64,000 bases of DNA from contig OZ251464.1 of assembly GCA_965242595.1 (NCBI GenBank), forward strand, positions 496,001-560,000. Direction: 5' to 3'. The stretch comes from SP197 sp965242595 (GTDB lineage Bacteria > Pseudomonadota > Alphaproteobacteria > SP197). Below the pieces are notes generated by a model, which made no database searches, was not told where the DNA came from, and saw only the letters and a program-made list of their open reading frames with translations. A program made the translations under genes and the position numbers. How positions within the stretch are numbered: position 1 is the stretch's first letter; the number at the start of each line of letters is the position of its first letter. Shown in pieces: positions 33,982 to 43,142 of the stretch.

Positions 33982-35031
33982 ATGAGCGACAGCCATGGCG
34001 ACGGCCAGCGGACGGCAGAGCGCGACGCCGAGGCCCTGGCGGCCGAGATCGAGGCCACCGGCGCGCTGCTGGCGCGGGCCAGGCGGGCCGTCTGCGCCAT
34101 CGTCCTGGGCCAGGAGCAGGTGGTGGAGAACATCTTCGTCACTCTGCTGGCGGGCGGCCATGCGCTGCTGATCGGCGTTCCCGGCCTGGGCAAGACGCGG
34201 CTGGTGGAAACCGTGGGCCGCGCCATGGGCCTGGACGACAAGCGGGTCCAGTTCACGCCCGATCTGATGCCGGCCGACATCCTGGGCAGCGAGGTGCTGG
34301 AGGAGGCGGCCGGCGGGCGCCGCGCCTTCCGTTTCGTCCAGGGGCCGGTGTTCAGCCAGCTGCTGATGGCCGACGAGATCAACCGCGCCAGCCCGCGCAC
34401 GCAATCGGCCCTGCTGCAGGCGATGCAGGAAGGCGCCGTGTCGGTGGCCGGGCGCCGCCATCCGCTGCCCCAGCCCTTCCACGTGCTGGCGACCCAGAAC
34501 CCGCTGGAGCTGGAGGGCACCTATCCGCTGCCGGAGGCCCAGCTCGACCGCTTCCTGATGGAGGTGGATGTGGATTATCCCGCCCGCGGGGCCGAACGCG
34601 ACATGCTGATCGCCACCACCAGCGCGCTGCAACAGGCCCCGGAACGCATCCTGGCCGGGGAAGGCGTGCTGGCGGCCCAGCAGCTGGTGCGGCGGATGCC
34701 GGTGGGCGAAAGCGTGGTGGAGGCGATCCTCACCCTGGTGAGGTCGGGCCGCCCGGGGCAGGCCAGCGCGGCCGGGATCGCCTGGGGCCCCGGCCCCCGC
34801 GCCGGCCAGGCGCTGATGCTGGCGACGCGCGCCCGCGCCCTGCTGGATGGCCGCCTGGCGCCGTCCATCGACGATGTGCTGGCGCTCGCCGCCCCGGTGC
34901 TGCGCCACCGCATGGCGCTCACCTTCCAGGCCCGGGCCGACGGCGTCACCATCGACGACGCCATCCGCCGGCTGAAGGCCCCGCTGGAAGGTCCGGACGG
35001 GGGGCCGGACGGGCGGGCGGGCGCCGCGTGA
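33982..35031 (+). CDS. MoxR-family AAA+ ATPase
   Basis: 349-aa AAA+ chaperone. Walker A GVPGLGKT (65-72), Walker B LLMADEINRASPRTQSALLQ, and QNPLELEGTYPLPEAQLDRF are MoxR signatures. MoxR proteins usually act with VWA-domain partners; such a partner (DUF58) follows in a GTGA overlap, then two large membrane proteins, giving a four-gene operon common in alphaproteobacteria and linked to envelope stress and metal insertion in general. ATG at 33982 after GGGGAGAGAG. Confidence 0.93.
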   Translation: MSDSHGDGQRTAERDAEALAAEIEATGALLARARRAVCAIVLGQEQVVENIFVTLLAGGHALLIGVPGLGKTRLVETVGRAMGLDDKRVQFTPDLMPADILGSEVLEEAAGGRRAFRFVQGPVFSQLLMADEINRASPRTQSALLQAMQEGAVSVAGRRHPLPQPFHVLATQNPLELEGTYPLPEAQLDRFLMEVDVDYPARGAERDMLIATTSALQQAPERILAGEGVLAAQQLVRRMPVGESVVEAILTLVRSGRPGQASAAGIAWGPGPRAGQALMLATRARALLDGRLAPSIDDVLALAAPVLRHRMALTFQARADGVTIDDAIRRLKAPLEGPDGGPDGRAGAA

Positions 35032-35936
35032 CGGCAACAGCGGCAGCGGCGGGCGGGCGCCTGCGCCGAACGGCCGAACAGCTGGCGTCCCGTCTGCCGC
35101 CCCTGGCGCTGGCGCGGCGCCAGGTGGCGGCGCTGGCGGCGGCCGGCGCCCATGGTCGCCGCCGGGTGGGGCCGGGCGAAACCTTCTGGCAGTTCCGCCG
35201 CTATCGCCCGGGCGATGCCGCCGGGGCCATCGATTGGCGCGCCTCGGCCCGCACCCACCGCCTCTATGTGCGCGAAACGGAATGGGCGGCGGCCGAAAGC
35301 GTCTGGCTGTGGGTGGATGCCTCGCCGTCGATGCGCTTCGCCTCCCGCCCCGGCCTGACGACCAAGCTGGAACGGGCGCGTCTGCTGGCGATGGCGGCCG
35401 CCGTGCTGCTGGTCCATGGCGGCGAAAGCGTGGCCCTGCTGGGCCGGGCCCGGCGTCCGGCGTCCGGGCGCGCCGCGCTTTCCCGGCTGGCCTGGCAGCT
35501 GGCCGGCGGCGACGAAGGGGGCGGCGATGGCGACGCGGCCGCCGGCCTGCCCGCGCCGCAACCGCTGCCGCGCCACGCCCGCCTGCTGCTGGTGGGCGAT
35601 TTTCTGGAGCCGCTGGAGGGCCTCGATGCCGTCATCCGCCATTTCGCCGGGCGCGGGGCGGCAGGCCACATGCTGCAAGTGCTGGACCCGGCCGAAGAGG
35701 CGCTGCCCTATGCCGGGCGGGTGGCGTTCGCGGGGCTGGAGGGCGAGGGCAGCTTTCTGGCTGGGCGCGCCCAGGATCTGGCCGCCGATTACGCCGCCCG
35801 CCTGGCCGCCCACCGGGACGAGCTGGCGCGGCTGGCCCGGGCCAGCCGCTGGACCTTCGCCAGCCATCGCAGCGACCGCCCGGCCCTGCCGGCGCTGCTG
35901 GCGCTCCATATCGCGCTGGCCGGCCAGGCCGCCTGA
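35028..35936 (+). CDS. DUF58-domain protein (VWA-like)
   Basis: 302 aa. FRRYRPGDAAGAIDWRASAR is the DUF58 signature (about residues 58-77); DASPSM is a MIDAS-type DxSxS motif. Expected to be the substrate adaptor of the MoxR ATPase encoded just upstream. GTG start in a GTGA overlap with moxR. The next gene starts 3 bases after the stop. Confidence 0.9.
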   Translation: MTATAAAAGGRLRRTAEQLASRLPPLALARRQVAALAAAGAHGRRRVGPGETFWQFRRYRPGDAAGAIDWRASARTHRLYVRETEWAAAESVWLWVDASPSMRFASRPGLTTKLERARLLAMAAAVLLVHGGESVALLGRARRPASGRAALSRLAWQLAGGDEGGGDGDAAAGLPAPQPLPRHARLLLVGDFLEPLEGLDAVIRHFAGRGAAGHMLQVLDPAEEALPYAGRVAFAGLEGEGSFLAGRAQDLAADYAARLAAHRDELARLARASRWTFASHRSDRPALPALLALHIALAGQAA

Positions 35937-35939
35937 GCC

Positions 35940-38672
35940 GTGGCGACGGCGTTCCTGTCCGGCTGGCCGCTGGCCTTCGCCGTCCCCTGGGCGCTGGCGG
36001 CGCTGGCGCTGCTGCCGCTGCTGTGGTGGCTGCTGAAGGCGGTGCCGCCGGCGCCGCGCCGGGTGGCGTTTCCCCCGGTGCGGTTTCTGTTCGGCCTGGA
36101 AAGCCGGCGCCGCGCAGCCCAGACCACGCCCTGGTGGCTGATCCTGCTGCGCCTGGCGCTGGCGGCGGCGCTGATCGTGGCGGTGGCGCAGCCGCTGCTC
36201 CACCCCAGCGGCCAGGCGCTGGCGCCGGGCCATGTGCTGATCGTGGTGGACGATGGCTGGGCGTCGGCGCCCGATTGGCCCCAGCGGCGCCAGGCGGCGG
36301 CAGGGCTGGTTTCGCTGGCCGAACGCCACGACCGGGCGGTGGTCGTGCTGACCACGGCGCCGCGCGCCGGCGCGCCGCCGGCCCCGCTGGGGCCGATGAC
36401 GCCAGACGATGCCGCCCGCCTTCTGGCGGCGCTGGAACCCGTGCCCTGGCCGGTGGACCGGGAGGCGGCCGCCGCCGCGCTGGCGGCAGATTCCGGCCTG
36501 GCCGCGGTGGGCCAGGCGTTCTGGCTTGCCGACGGCGTCGCCGCCGCTGGCGATCGGGATTTCGTCGCCGCGCTGCGGCGGCTGGGAGAGGTGACGGCGC
36601 TGGCCGCCGCCGGCGGGCCGGCGGCGCTGGCGCTGCTGGAGCCGGTCCGGCAGGACGGCGCGCTGGCGCTGGTGGCGCTGCGGGCCGGACGCGGCGGCGA
36701 ACGGCGCATCTGGGTGGCCGCCAGCGACGCCGACGGCAAGCTGCTGGCCCGCCAGGAGCTGACCTTTGCCGCCGGCCAGGGCCGCGCCGAGGCGCAGCTG
36801 GCCGCCCCCGCCCGGCTGGCCAACCGCATCGCCCGCCTGGAGATCGAAAACCACAGCGGGGCGGCGGGCGTGGCGGTGCTGGATCGGCGCTGGCAGCGCC
36901 CGCCGGTGGGCCTGGTGGCCGGCGGCGATATCGAGATCATGCAGCCGCTGCTTTCGCCGGTCTATTTCGTTGCCCGCGCCCTGGAAGGCCCGGCCCGGCC
37001 CTTCCAGGCGCCGCTGGGGCGCATCGTGGAGCGCCCGCCGGCCATGATCGTGCTGGCCGATGTGGGCAGGATCGCGGCCAGCGAACGCGAGCGGCTGCAA
37101 AGCTGGCTGGAGGCGGGGGGCGTGCTGGTGCGCTTCGCCGGCCCCAGCTTTGCCCAGGACAGCGACGATCTGGTGCCCGTGGCGCTGCGCGGGCGCGGGC
37201 GGGCGCTGGGCGGCGGCATGAGCTGGTCCAGCGCCCAGCGCATCGCGCCCTTCGCCGCCGCTTCGCCCTTCGCCGGCCTGGCGGTGCCGCCCGACGTGCT
37301 GGTCGATCGCCAGGTGCTGGCCGAACCCGCCGCCGATCTGGCCGCCCGAACCTGGGCCAGGCTGGAAGACGGCACGCCGCTGGTCACGGCCGCGCGGCGC
37401 GGGCAGGGCTGGCTGGTGCTGGTCCACAGCTCGGCCAACACGCAATGGACCAATCTGCCGCTTTCCGGCCTGTTTGCCGCCATGATGGAGCGGCTGGTGG
37501 ATCTGGCCCGCGGCAGCGGCGCGCAGCCGGGCGCTGCGCCGCTGCCGCTGTTGCAGGCCCTGGACGGTTTCGGCCGCCCCGCCCCGCCCGCGCCCGGCGC
37601 CGGGACCATCGCCGCCGACGCCTTCGCCAGCGCCATGCCCGGCCCCGCCACGCCGCCCGGCCTTTATGGCGACGATGCCTTCAGGCAAAGCCTCAATCTG
37701 GGCCCGGCGCTGCCGCCACCGGCGCCGCTGGCGCTGCCGGAAGACCTGGCGCGCATGACCTTCGAAGGCATGGGCGAGATCGATCTGCGGCCCTTCGCCT
37801 ATGGCCTGGCGGCGCTGCTGGCGCTGCTGGAATTCTACGCCAGCCTGGCCCTGCGCGGAGCGGTGCCGTGGCCCGGCGCCCGCGCCGCCACCGGGGCGGC
37901 GGCGCTGCTGCTGTGCGCCTTCGCGGTCGCCGGCGGGGCGCGGGGCGACGATGCGGCCGTGCCCGGGGCGGCGCTGGAGGTGCGCTTTGCCCATGTGCTG
38001 ACCGGCGATGGGCGGGTGGACCGGACCGCCGCCGCCGGCCTCGCCGGGCTGGCCTCGGTGCTGACCTCGCGCACCTCGATCGAGCCGGGCGCGCCCCAGG
38101 GGGTGGAGATCGAGACCGACGAGCTGGCGCTCTATCCGCTGCTCTACTGGCCCATCGTCGCCGGCCAGGCGGTGCCTTCGCCGGTCGCCAGGGCAAAGCT
38201 TGCCGCCTATCTGGCGGCGGGCGGCATTCTGGTGGTCGATACCCGCGATGCCGACCGCGAAATGGAGGGCGTGGCCGGCACCGGCCCCAACGCCGCCAGG
38301 CTGCCCCAGCTGCTGGCGGGCCTGAATGTGCCGGCGCTGATGCGGGTGCAGCCCGGCCACGCGCTGACCCAGGCCTATTATCTGCTTTCCGCCTTTCCCG
38401 GGCGCTGGGATGGCGGCGGCGTGTGGGTGGAACGCCATCCCGGCGGCCTGAACGACGGCGTTTCGGCGATCGTGATCGGCAGCAACGACTGGGCCGCCGC
38501 CTGGGCGCTGGGCGACGGCCTGCAACCGCTTTATCCCGTCGTTCCCGGCGGCGAGCGCCAGCGCGAGATGGCCTTCCGCTTCGGCGTCAATCTGGCGATG
38601 TATGCCGTCACCGGCAACTACAAGGCCGATGCCGTCCACATGCCCACCATTCTGGAGCGGCTGGGGCAGTGA
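35940..38672 (+). CDS. BatA-like / DUF4159-domain membrane protein
   Basis: 910 aa. N-terminus with two TM helices separated by the BatA-type region (LLWWLLKAVPPAPRRVAFPP; WWLILLRLALAAALIVAVAQ), a large periplasmic part with a glutamine-amidotransferase-like segment (IVLADVGRIAASERERLQSW), further TM helices near residues 620-660, and a C-terminal DUF4159 domain (YPLLYWPIVAG; ILVVDTRDADREM; AFPGRWDGGGVWVERHPGG). GTG start. Third gene of the MoxR cluster; function unproven. Confidence 0.88.
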   Translation: MATAFLSGWPLAFAVPWALAALALLPLLWWLLKAVPPAPRRVAFPPVRFLFGLESRRRAAQTTPWWLILLRLALAAALIVAVAQPLLHPSGQALAPGHVLIVVDDGWASAPDWPQRRQAAAGLVSLAERHDRAVVVLTTAPRAGAPPAPLGPMTPDDAARLLAALEPVPWPVDREAAAAALAADSGLAAVGQAFWLADGVAAAGDRDFVAALRRLGEVTALAAAGGPAALALLEPVRQDGALALVALRAGRGGERRIWVAASDADGKLLARQELTFAAGQGRAEAQLAAPARLANRIARLEIENHSGAAGVAVLDRRWQRPPVGLVAGGDIEIMQPLLSPVYFVARALEGPARPFQAPLGRIVERPPAMIVLADVGRIAASERERLQSWLEAGGVLVRFAGPSFAQDSDDLVPVALRGRGRALGGGMSWSSAQRIAPFAAASPFAGLAVPPDVLVDRQVLAEPAADLAARTWARLEDGTPLVTAARRGQGWLVLVHSSANTQWTNLPLSGLFAAMMERLVDLARGSGAQPGAAPLPLLQALDGFGRPAPPAPGAGTIAADAFASAMPGPATPPGLYGDDAFRQSLNLGPALPPPAPLALPEDLARMTFEGMGEIDLRPFAYGLAALLALLEFYASLALRGAVPWPGARAATGAAALLLCAFAVAGGARGDDAAVPGAALEVRFAHVLTGDGRVDRTAAAGLAGLASVLTSRTSIEPGAPQGVEIETDELALYPLLYWPIVAGQAVPSPVARAKLAAYLAAGGILVVDTRDADREMEGVAGTGPNAARLPQLLAGLNVPALMRVQPGHALTQAYYLLSAFPGRWDGGGVWVERHPGGLNDGVSAIVIGSNDWAAAWALGDGLQPLYPVVPGGERQREMAFRFGVNLAMYAVTGNYKADAVHMPTILERLGQ

Positions 38673-40726
38673 GCATGGCCGCCATCGCCCTGGCGCCGCT
38701 GCTGCCGCTGTGGCTGGCGGCGGCGCTGGCCATCCCGGCCCTGGCGCTGCTGGGGCGCGGCTTTGCCCGCCGCGCGCCGGGCACGGGATGGCGCCTGGCC
38801 GCCCTGGCCGCCCTGGCCTTGGCCATCGCCAACCCGTCGCTGGTGGCGGAGGATCGCGAGGCGCTGCCGGATACGGTGCTGCTGGTGGCCGACCGTTCCC
38901 CCAGCCAGAGCATCGGCGCGCGCACCGCCCAGACCGACGCGGCCCTGGCCCGGCTGGAGGAACGCTTTGCCAGGCTGGCGGGGCTGGAGCTGCGGCGGAT
39001 CGAGGCCGGGGGCACGGCCGCTGCCGGCACCAGGCTGTTCGAAGCCCTGGCAGAGGCCAGCGCCGACCTGCCGGCCGCTGCCGTCGCCGGCGTGGTGGTG
39101 GCGACCGACGGCGCCATCCACGATCTGCCGCCCACCCTGGCCGCCGCCGGCATCGACGCCCCCCTTCATGTTCTCGTCACCGGGCGCCAGGGCGAGGGCG
39201 ACCGCCGTCTGGAGGTGGTGCAGGCGCCGCGCTATGGCATCGTCGGCAAGCCGGTCGCGATCGCCTTTCGCATCGACGACGAAGGGCATGACGGGGGGCG
39301 GGTGCCGGTGACGCTGACGGTGCCGGGCGCGGCGCCCGTCACCCACGATGTGCCGGTGGGCGAACGCTATGAGATGAGCTTCACGCCCCACCGGGCAGGC
39401 CCGTTCGCGCTGACCCTGGAAGCCGGGCTGCGGCAGGGCGAGCTGACCGCCATCAACAACGCCGCCGCGCTGACGATCAACGGCGTGCGCGAGAATCTGA
39501 AGGTGCTGCTGATCTCGGGCGAGGCCCATAGCGGCGAGCGCACCTGGCGCAACACGCTGAAATCCGACCCGGCGGTGGAGCTGGTCCATTTCACCATCCT
39601 GCGCCCGCCGGAAAAGCAGGACGCCACGCCGCTGCGCGAACTGGCACTGATCTCGTTCCCGGTGCGCGAGCTGTTCGAGCTCAGGCTGCACGATTTCGAC
39701 CTCATCGTCTTCGACCGCTATCGCAAGCGCGGCCTGATCTCGGAACAGCACTTGCAGGCGGTGGCCGATTATGTGCGCGCGGGCGGGGCGGCGATGATCG
39801 CCGCCGGCCCCGATTTCGCAACCCCGCTGGGCCTCCACGCCACGCCGTTGCAGGAGGTGCTGCCGGCGCTGCCCCAGGGCGCGGCCATCGAGGCGGCCTT
39901 CCGCCCGGAGCCGAGCGCGGCTGGCCGCCGCCATCCGGTTACCGCCGCCCTGGCCGGCGGCGAAGGCGAGGCGCCGCCCTGGGGCCGCTGGTTCCGCCAG
40001 GTGCCGGCGCTGGCCCGCGCGGGCACGGTGGTGCTGGAAGGCATCGAAGGGCGCCCGCTGCTGGTGCTGCATCGCATCGGCGAGGGGCGGGTGGCGCAGC
40101 TGCTCTCCGATCATCTCTGGCTGTGGGCGCGGGGCTACGATGGCGGCGGCCCCAGCGGCGAACTGCTGCGCCGCCTGGCCCACTGGCTGATGAAGGAGCC
40201 GGACCTGGAAGAAGAGGCGCTGACCGCCGCCGCCGCCGATGGCCGCATCCGCATCGCGCGGCGCAGCATGGAAGAGCGCGCCTTCGAGGTGGAGATCGCC
40301 TCGCCTTCGGGCGCGCGCCGCACCCTGGCGCTGGCGCCGCTGGGGCCGCCGGGGCGCGCCGGCGGCGAGATCGTGGCCGAGGAGGCGGGCCTTTATCGCA
40401 TCGCCGAGGGCGAACGCCAGGCGGTGGCCGTGATCGGCGGCCTCAACCCGCTGGAGTGGCGCGACCCGCGCGCCACCGCCGCCCCCCTGGCGCCGCTGGT
40501 GGCCGAGGGCGGCGGCGGTCTCGTCTGGCTTGCCCATGAGGCGCTGCCGGCGGTGCGGCGGGTCCAGCCCGGGCGCGATCTCAGCGGCGAAGGCTGGATC
40601 GGCGTTATAGACCGGCGCCGCTATGCGGTGCGAGGCATCCACCGCACCGCCCTGCTGCCCCCCTGGCTGGCCCTGCTGCTGCTGCCGGGCGCCTTCGCCG
40701 TCGCCTGGCGCGCCGAGGGCCGCTAG
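38669..40726 (+). CDS. Large membrane protein of the MoxR cluster
   Basis: 685 aa. Two N-terminal TM helices (LAPLLPLWLAAALAIPALAL; LAALAALALAIANPSLVA), a VWA-like start (DTVLLVADRSPSQS), a GATase1-like periplasmic domain (LKVLLISGEAHSGERTWRNT; LIVFDRYRKRGLISEQHLQA; GEGRVAQLLSDHLWLWARGY), and a C-terminal TM before AWRAEGR. Start taken as GTG 38669 (GTGA overlap); an in-frame ATG lies two codons on. Last gene of the cluster; its stop shares CTAG with the convergent gene. Confidence 0.85.
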   Translation: MSMAAIALAPLLPLWLAAALAIPALALLGRGFARRAPGTGWRLAALAALALAIANPSLVAEDREALPDTVLLVADRSPSQSIGARTAQTDAALARLEERFARLAGLELRRIEAGGTAAAGTRLFEALAEASADLPAAAVAGVVVATDGAIHDLPPTLAAAGIDAPLHVLVTGRQGEGDRRLEVVQAPRYGIVGKPVAIAFRIDDEGHDGGRVPVTLTVPGAAPVTHDVPVGERYEMSFTPHRAGPFALTLEAGLRQGELTAINNAAALTINGVRENLKVLLISGEAHSGERTWRNTLKSDPAVELVHFTILRPPEKQDATPLRELALISFPVRELFELRLHDFDLIVFDRYRKRGLISEQHLQAVADYVRAGGAAMIAAGPDFATPLGLHATPLQEVLPALPQGAAIEAAFRPEPSAAGRRHPVTAALAGGEGEAPPWGRWFRQVPALARAGTVVLEGIEGRPLLVLHRIGEGRVAQLLSDHLWLWARGYDGGGPSGELLRRLAHWLMKEPDLEEEALTAAAADGRIRIARRSMEERAFEVEIASPSGARRTLALAPLGPPGRAGGEIVAEEAGLYRIAEGERQAVAVIGGLNPLEWRDPRATAAPLAPLVAEGGGGLVWLAHEALPAVRRVQPGRDLSGEGWIGVIDRRRYAVRGIHRTALLPPWLALLLLPGAFAVAWRAEGR

Positions 40727-41295
40727 GGGGTGGGGCGGGCGGCGCCCTGGAGCCGCTCATAGGCGTCGGGATGGAAGAGGCGGGCCGAGACGACCTCCGC
40801 CATCGGCATGGTCACCTGGAAGTCCTTGGAGGAAAGGCCGGGGAACAGGCCGTTGCGGCAATCTTCCAGTATCGCCATGTAATGAGTGGTGATGACCAGT
40901 TCGCGCGTGTCCTTGCGGCGGTAGCCGCTGAAGAAGGGGATCAGGCTCACGCTGGCCTCGCCATCGGTTGCCACGCCACATTCGCGCGCGAAGCCGATAT
41001 AGGACTTGCAGGTTCTGGTGGAGAGCTCGATCAGCGCCTTCCGATTCACGCAATCCCGTATCGTCCATTCGACCAGGCCACCGTTTTCCCGCGCCGCCCT
41101 GGCGGTCATGGCGCTTTTGTCGACGAAACGGTTGACCAGGAACGGAATCGCGAGAGCAAGCAGGATGCTGAGAGCGATCGTGCCGGAGTGGTCGAACGGC
41201 GCATAGGATCGCCAGAGGGCTTCGAACTCGGGATATCGGCCCTCGCCGAGCCAGACGATAAATCGCGCCAGCGCCAGCAAGGGCACGCCCGCCAT
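40723..41295 (-). CDS. Membrane protein of unknown function, main part of a probably frameshifted gene
   Basis: 190 aa from the first in-frame ATG. TM helices ALARFIVWLGEG and GTIALSILLALAIPFLVNRF, then a soluble domain with KALIELSTRTCKSYIGFARE and VSLIPFFSGYRRKDTRELVI, ending in a basic/Pro tail. Upstream, the same frame reads KSGYRLFFASAM directly before the ATG, which continues naturally from the TM segment encoded in another frame at 41339-41431. The full protein was probably about 232-235 aa. No known family. Slightly less GC-rich than neighbours. Confidence 0.65.
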   Translation of the reverse strand: MAGVPLLALARFIVWLGEGRYPEFEALWRSYAPFDHSGTIALSILLALAIPFLVNRFVDKSAMTARAARENGGLVEWTIRDCVNRKALIELSTRTCKSYIGFARECGVATDGEASVSLIPFFSGYRRKDTRELVITTHYMAILEDCRNGLFPGLSSKDFQVTMPMAEVVSARLFHPDAYERLQGAARPTP

Positions 41296-41431
41296 GGCGG
41301 ACGCGAAGAACAGGCGATAGCCCGATTTGCCCCGATTTCCGTTGTGCGCGATAGCGCCACAGGTTGGTATAAGTCAGCAACCAGTAGCCGCCGCCCAGAA
41401 GCGCCGGGACGAGCAACAGCCCGAGATTCAC
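41296..41431 (-). pseudogene. 5' fragment of the frameshifted membrane protein gene
   Basis: GTG at 41431 opens MNLGLLLVPALLGGGYWLLT and YTNLWRYRAQRKSG, a TM anchor in the +1 frame relative to the downstream part. The break lies in a repeated AAATCGGG(G)C at 41320-41338, where one extra G after a 9-bp duplication accounts for the frame change. Could be a real mutation or a homopolymer sequencing error. Confidence 0.5.
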
Positions 41432-41446
41432 CGGAAGCCTGTGGGG

Positions 41447-41629
41447 TCAGTCTGCCTGCCGCTCTTCCTGTCGCGACTCACGGTCTCTGGCGTTCAGGAG
41501 GGATTGGGACATTCTCTTGGCTTGCTCGATGGCCTTCCTGGCGGCGTCGCTGCGCATCAGCTCGTCGGCATCCACATACACCCCGCCATTGCTGGTGACG
41601 TGAACCTGGACGTCCTGCTTCTTCGCCAT
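41447..41629 (-). CDS. 60-aa hypothetical protein
   Basis: MAKKQDVQVHVTSNGGVYVD, then ADELMRSDAARKAIEQAKRM and a charged Gln/Arg tail. The ATG at 41629 has GGAGG at good spacing, and the product is soluble and helical at its C-terminal half. Family not recognised. It lies 15 bp upstream of the frameshifted membrane gene on the same strand; 150 bp separate it from the divergent hydantoinase-like gene. Confidence 0.7.
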   Translation of the reverse strand: MAKKQDVQVHVTSNGGVYVDADELMRSDAARKAIEQAKRMSQSLLNARDRESRQEERQAD

Positions 41630-41780
41630 GGCGTGCCTCCGCATTGTCGCTGCCGAATCGTCGCCATCCTCCCACATACCCGCACGGGCATGCAACATCT
41701 GCCTCTCGCCATATGTCAGCGCCTCGCTGCCCCCTTCCCGCGCCGGCGCGCTTCGCTTAGGCTGGCGGCTGGAGGGCGGC

Positions 41781-43124
41781 ATGGCTGTCGATCTGGTGGT
41801 GAAGGGCGATCCGGTGCTGCCGGAAGGGGTGCTGGAAGGCGGCTGGGTGGCCGTGGCCGATGGCGTCGTGGTGGCCATCGGCCAGGGCGAGGCGCCGCCT
41901 TCCGGCCAGGTGGCGGACCATGGCGGCTGCCTGCTGTTCCCCGGCATGATCGACGGGCAGACCCATGCCGGCTCTCTGGCCGGTTTCGCGGGCCTGGAAG
42001 ATCTCACCCGCAGCGCGGCCGCCGGCGGCGTCACCGCCATCGTCGATATGCCCTTCGACGAACCCGACCCGGTGTGGAGCCGCGACCTGCTGGACGCCAA
42101 GATCGCGGCCGCCAACAGCATCGCCCATGTGGATGTGGCGCTTTATGCCACCGTGAAAAAGCAGGTGGATGTGGGCCAGATCGCGCTTCTGGCCGCCGGC
42201 GGGGCTTGCGCCTTCAAGATGTCCACCTACGAATCCAACCCCCATCGCTTTCCCCGCATCCCCCATCACGAGATGGCCCGCGCCTTTCGCGCCATCGCCG
42301 AAACCGGGCTTTCCGTCGCCGTCCACAACGAAGACCAGGAGGTGGTGGACGACGCCATCGCCACCTTCCGAAAGGCGCGGCAGACCGGGGCCAATGTCCA
42401 CCACCCCAGCCGCCCGCCCCTGGCCGAGTTGCTGGCCAACGCCATCATCCTGGAGATGGGGGCGCAGACCGGGGCGCGCTGCCATATCGTTCATTCCTCG
42501 CTGGCGCGCGGCTTCGACATGGCGCGCCGCTATCGCCAGGAAGGCCATGCCGCCAGCTGCGAGACCTGCATCCACTATCTGGTCTTCGACGAAAACGACG
42601 CCATCGCCCTGGGGGCGCGGGGCAAGGTCAACCCGCCGCTGCGCCCGGGCGAGCGCGAGGCCATCTGGGAACGGCTGGCGGCGGGCGATGGGGCCTTCGT
42701 TTCTTCCGACCATTGCTCCTGGCCGCTGGAGCGCAAGGGCGATGGCGATATCTTCAAGGCCGCCCCCGGCGCGCCCGGGGTGGAATGTCTGCTGCCGGCG
42801 ATGGCCACGGCCGCCGCCCGGCGCGGCCACGGCCCGGCCCTGGTGGCCCGGCTGCTGGCCGAAGGGCCGGCGCGCCATTTCGGGCTGTGGCCGAAAAAGG
42901 GCGCCATCCGCATCGGCGCCGATGGCGACCTGGCGGCGGTGAAGCGCGAACGCTACCGCCACGACGACGCCAGCCTCCATTGCCGACTGGCGCCCTGGAG
43001 CCCCTATCACGGCATGGAGATGGATTTTCGCGTGGTGGCCACCTGGCTGCGCGGGCGCAAGGTGTTCGACGGCCGCCAGGTGCTGGCCCGGCCCGGCGAC
43101 GGCGCCTTTCTGCGCCCGCTCTAG
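41781..43124 (+). CDS. Cyclic amidohydrolase (hydantoinase/allantoinase/dihydroorotase type)
   Basis: 447-aa metal-dependent hydrolase, the likely hydantoin ring opener of this cassette. Metal-site elements: PGMIDGQTH (Q60, H62, where most relatives have HxH), K146 in CAFKMSTYE (carboxylated Lys), H182 in VHNED, H235 and H238 in CHIVHSS, and D310/H311 in SSDH. The Q-for-H change is shared with some dihydroorotase-like proteins. The ATG at 41781 follows GGAGGG. The next two genes encode a hydantoin racemase-type and an N-carbamoyl-D-amino acid hydrolase-type protein, which supports a hydantoin-like substrate. Confidence 0.85.
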   Translation: MAVDLVVKGDPVLPEGVLEGGWVAVADGVVVAIGQGEAPPSGQVADHGGCLLFPGMIDGQTHAGSLAGFAGLEDLTRSAAAGGVTAIVDMPFDEPDPVWSRDLLDAKIAAANSIAHVDVALYATVKKQVDVGQIALLAAGGACAFKMSTYESNPHRFPRIPHHEMARAFRAIAETGLSVAVHNEDQEVVDDAIATFRKARQTGANVHHPSRPPLAELLANAIILEMGAQTGARCHIVHSSLARGFDMARRYRQEGHAASCETCIHYLVFDENDAIALGARGKVNPPLRPGEREAIWERLAAGDGAFVSSDHCSWPLERKGDGDIFKAAPGAPGVECLLPAMATAAARRGHGPALVARLLAEGPARHFGLWPKKGAIRIGADGDLAAVKRERYRHDDASLHCRLAPWSPYHGMEMDFRVVATWLRGRKVFDGRQVLARPGDGAFLRPL

Positions 43125-43142
43125 CGTTGCGGTCGAGCGGTC

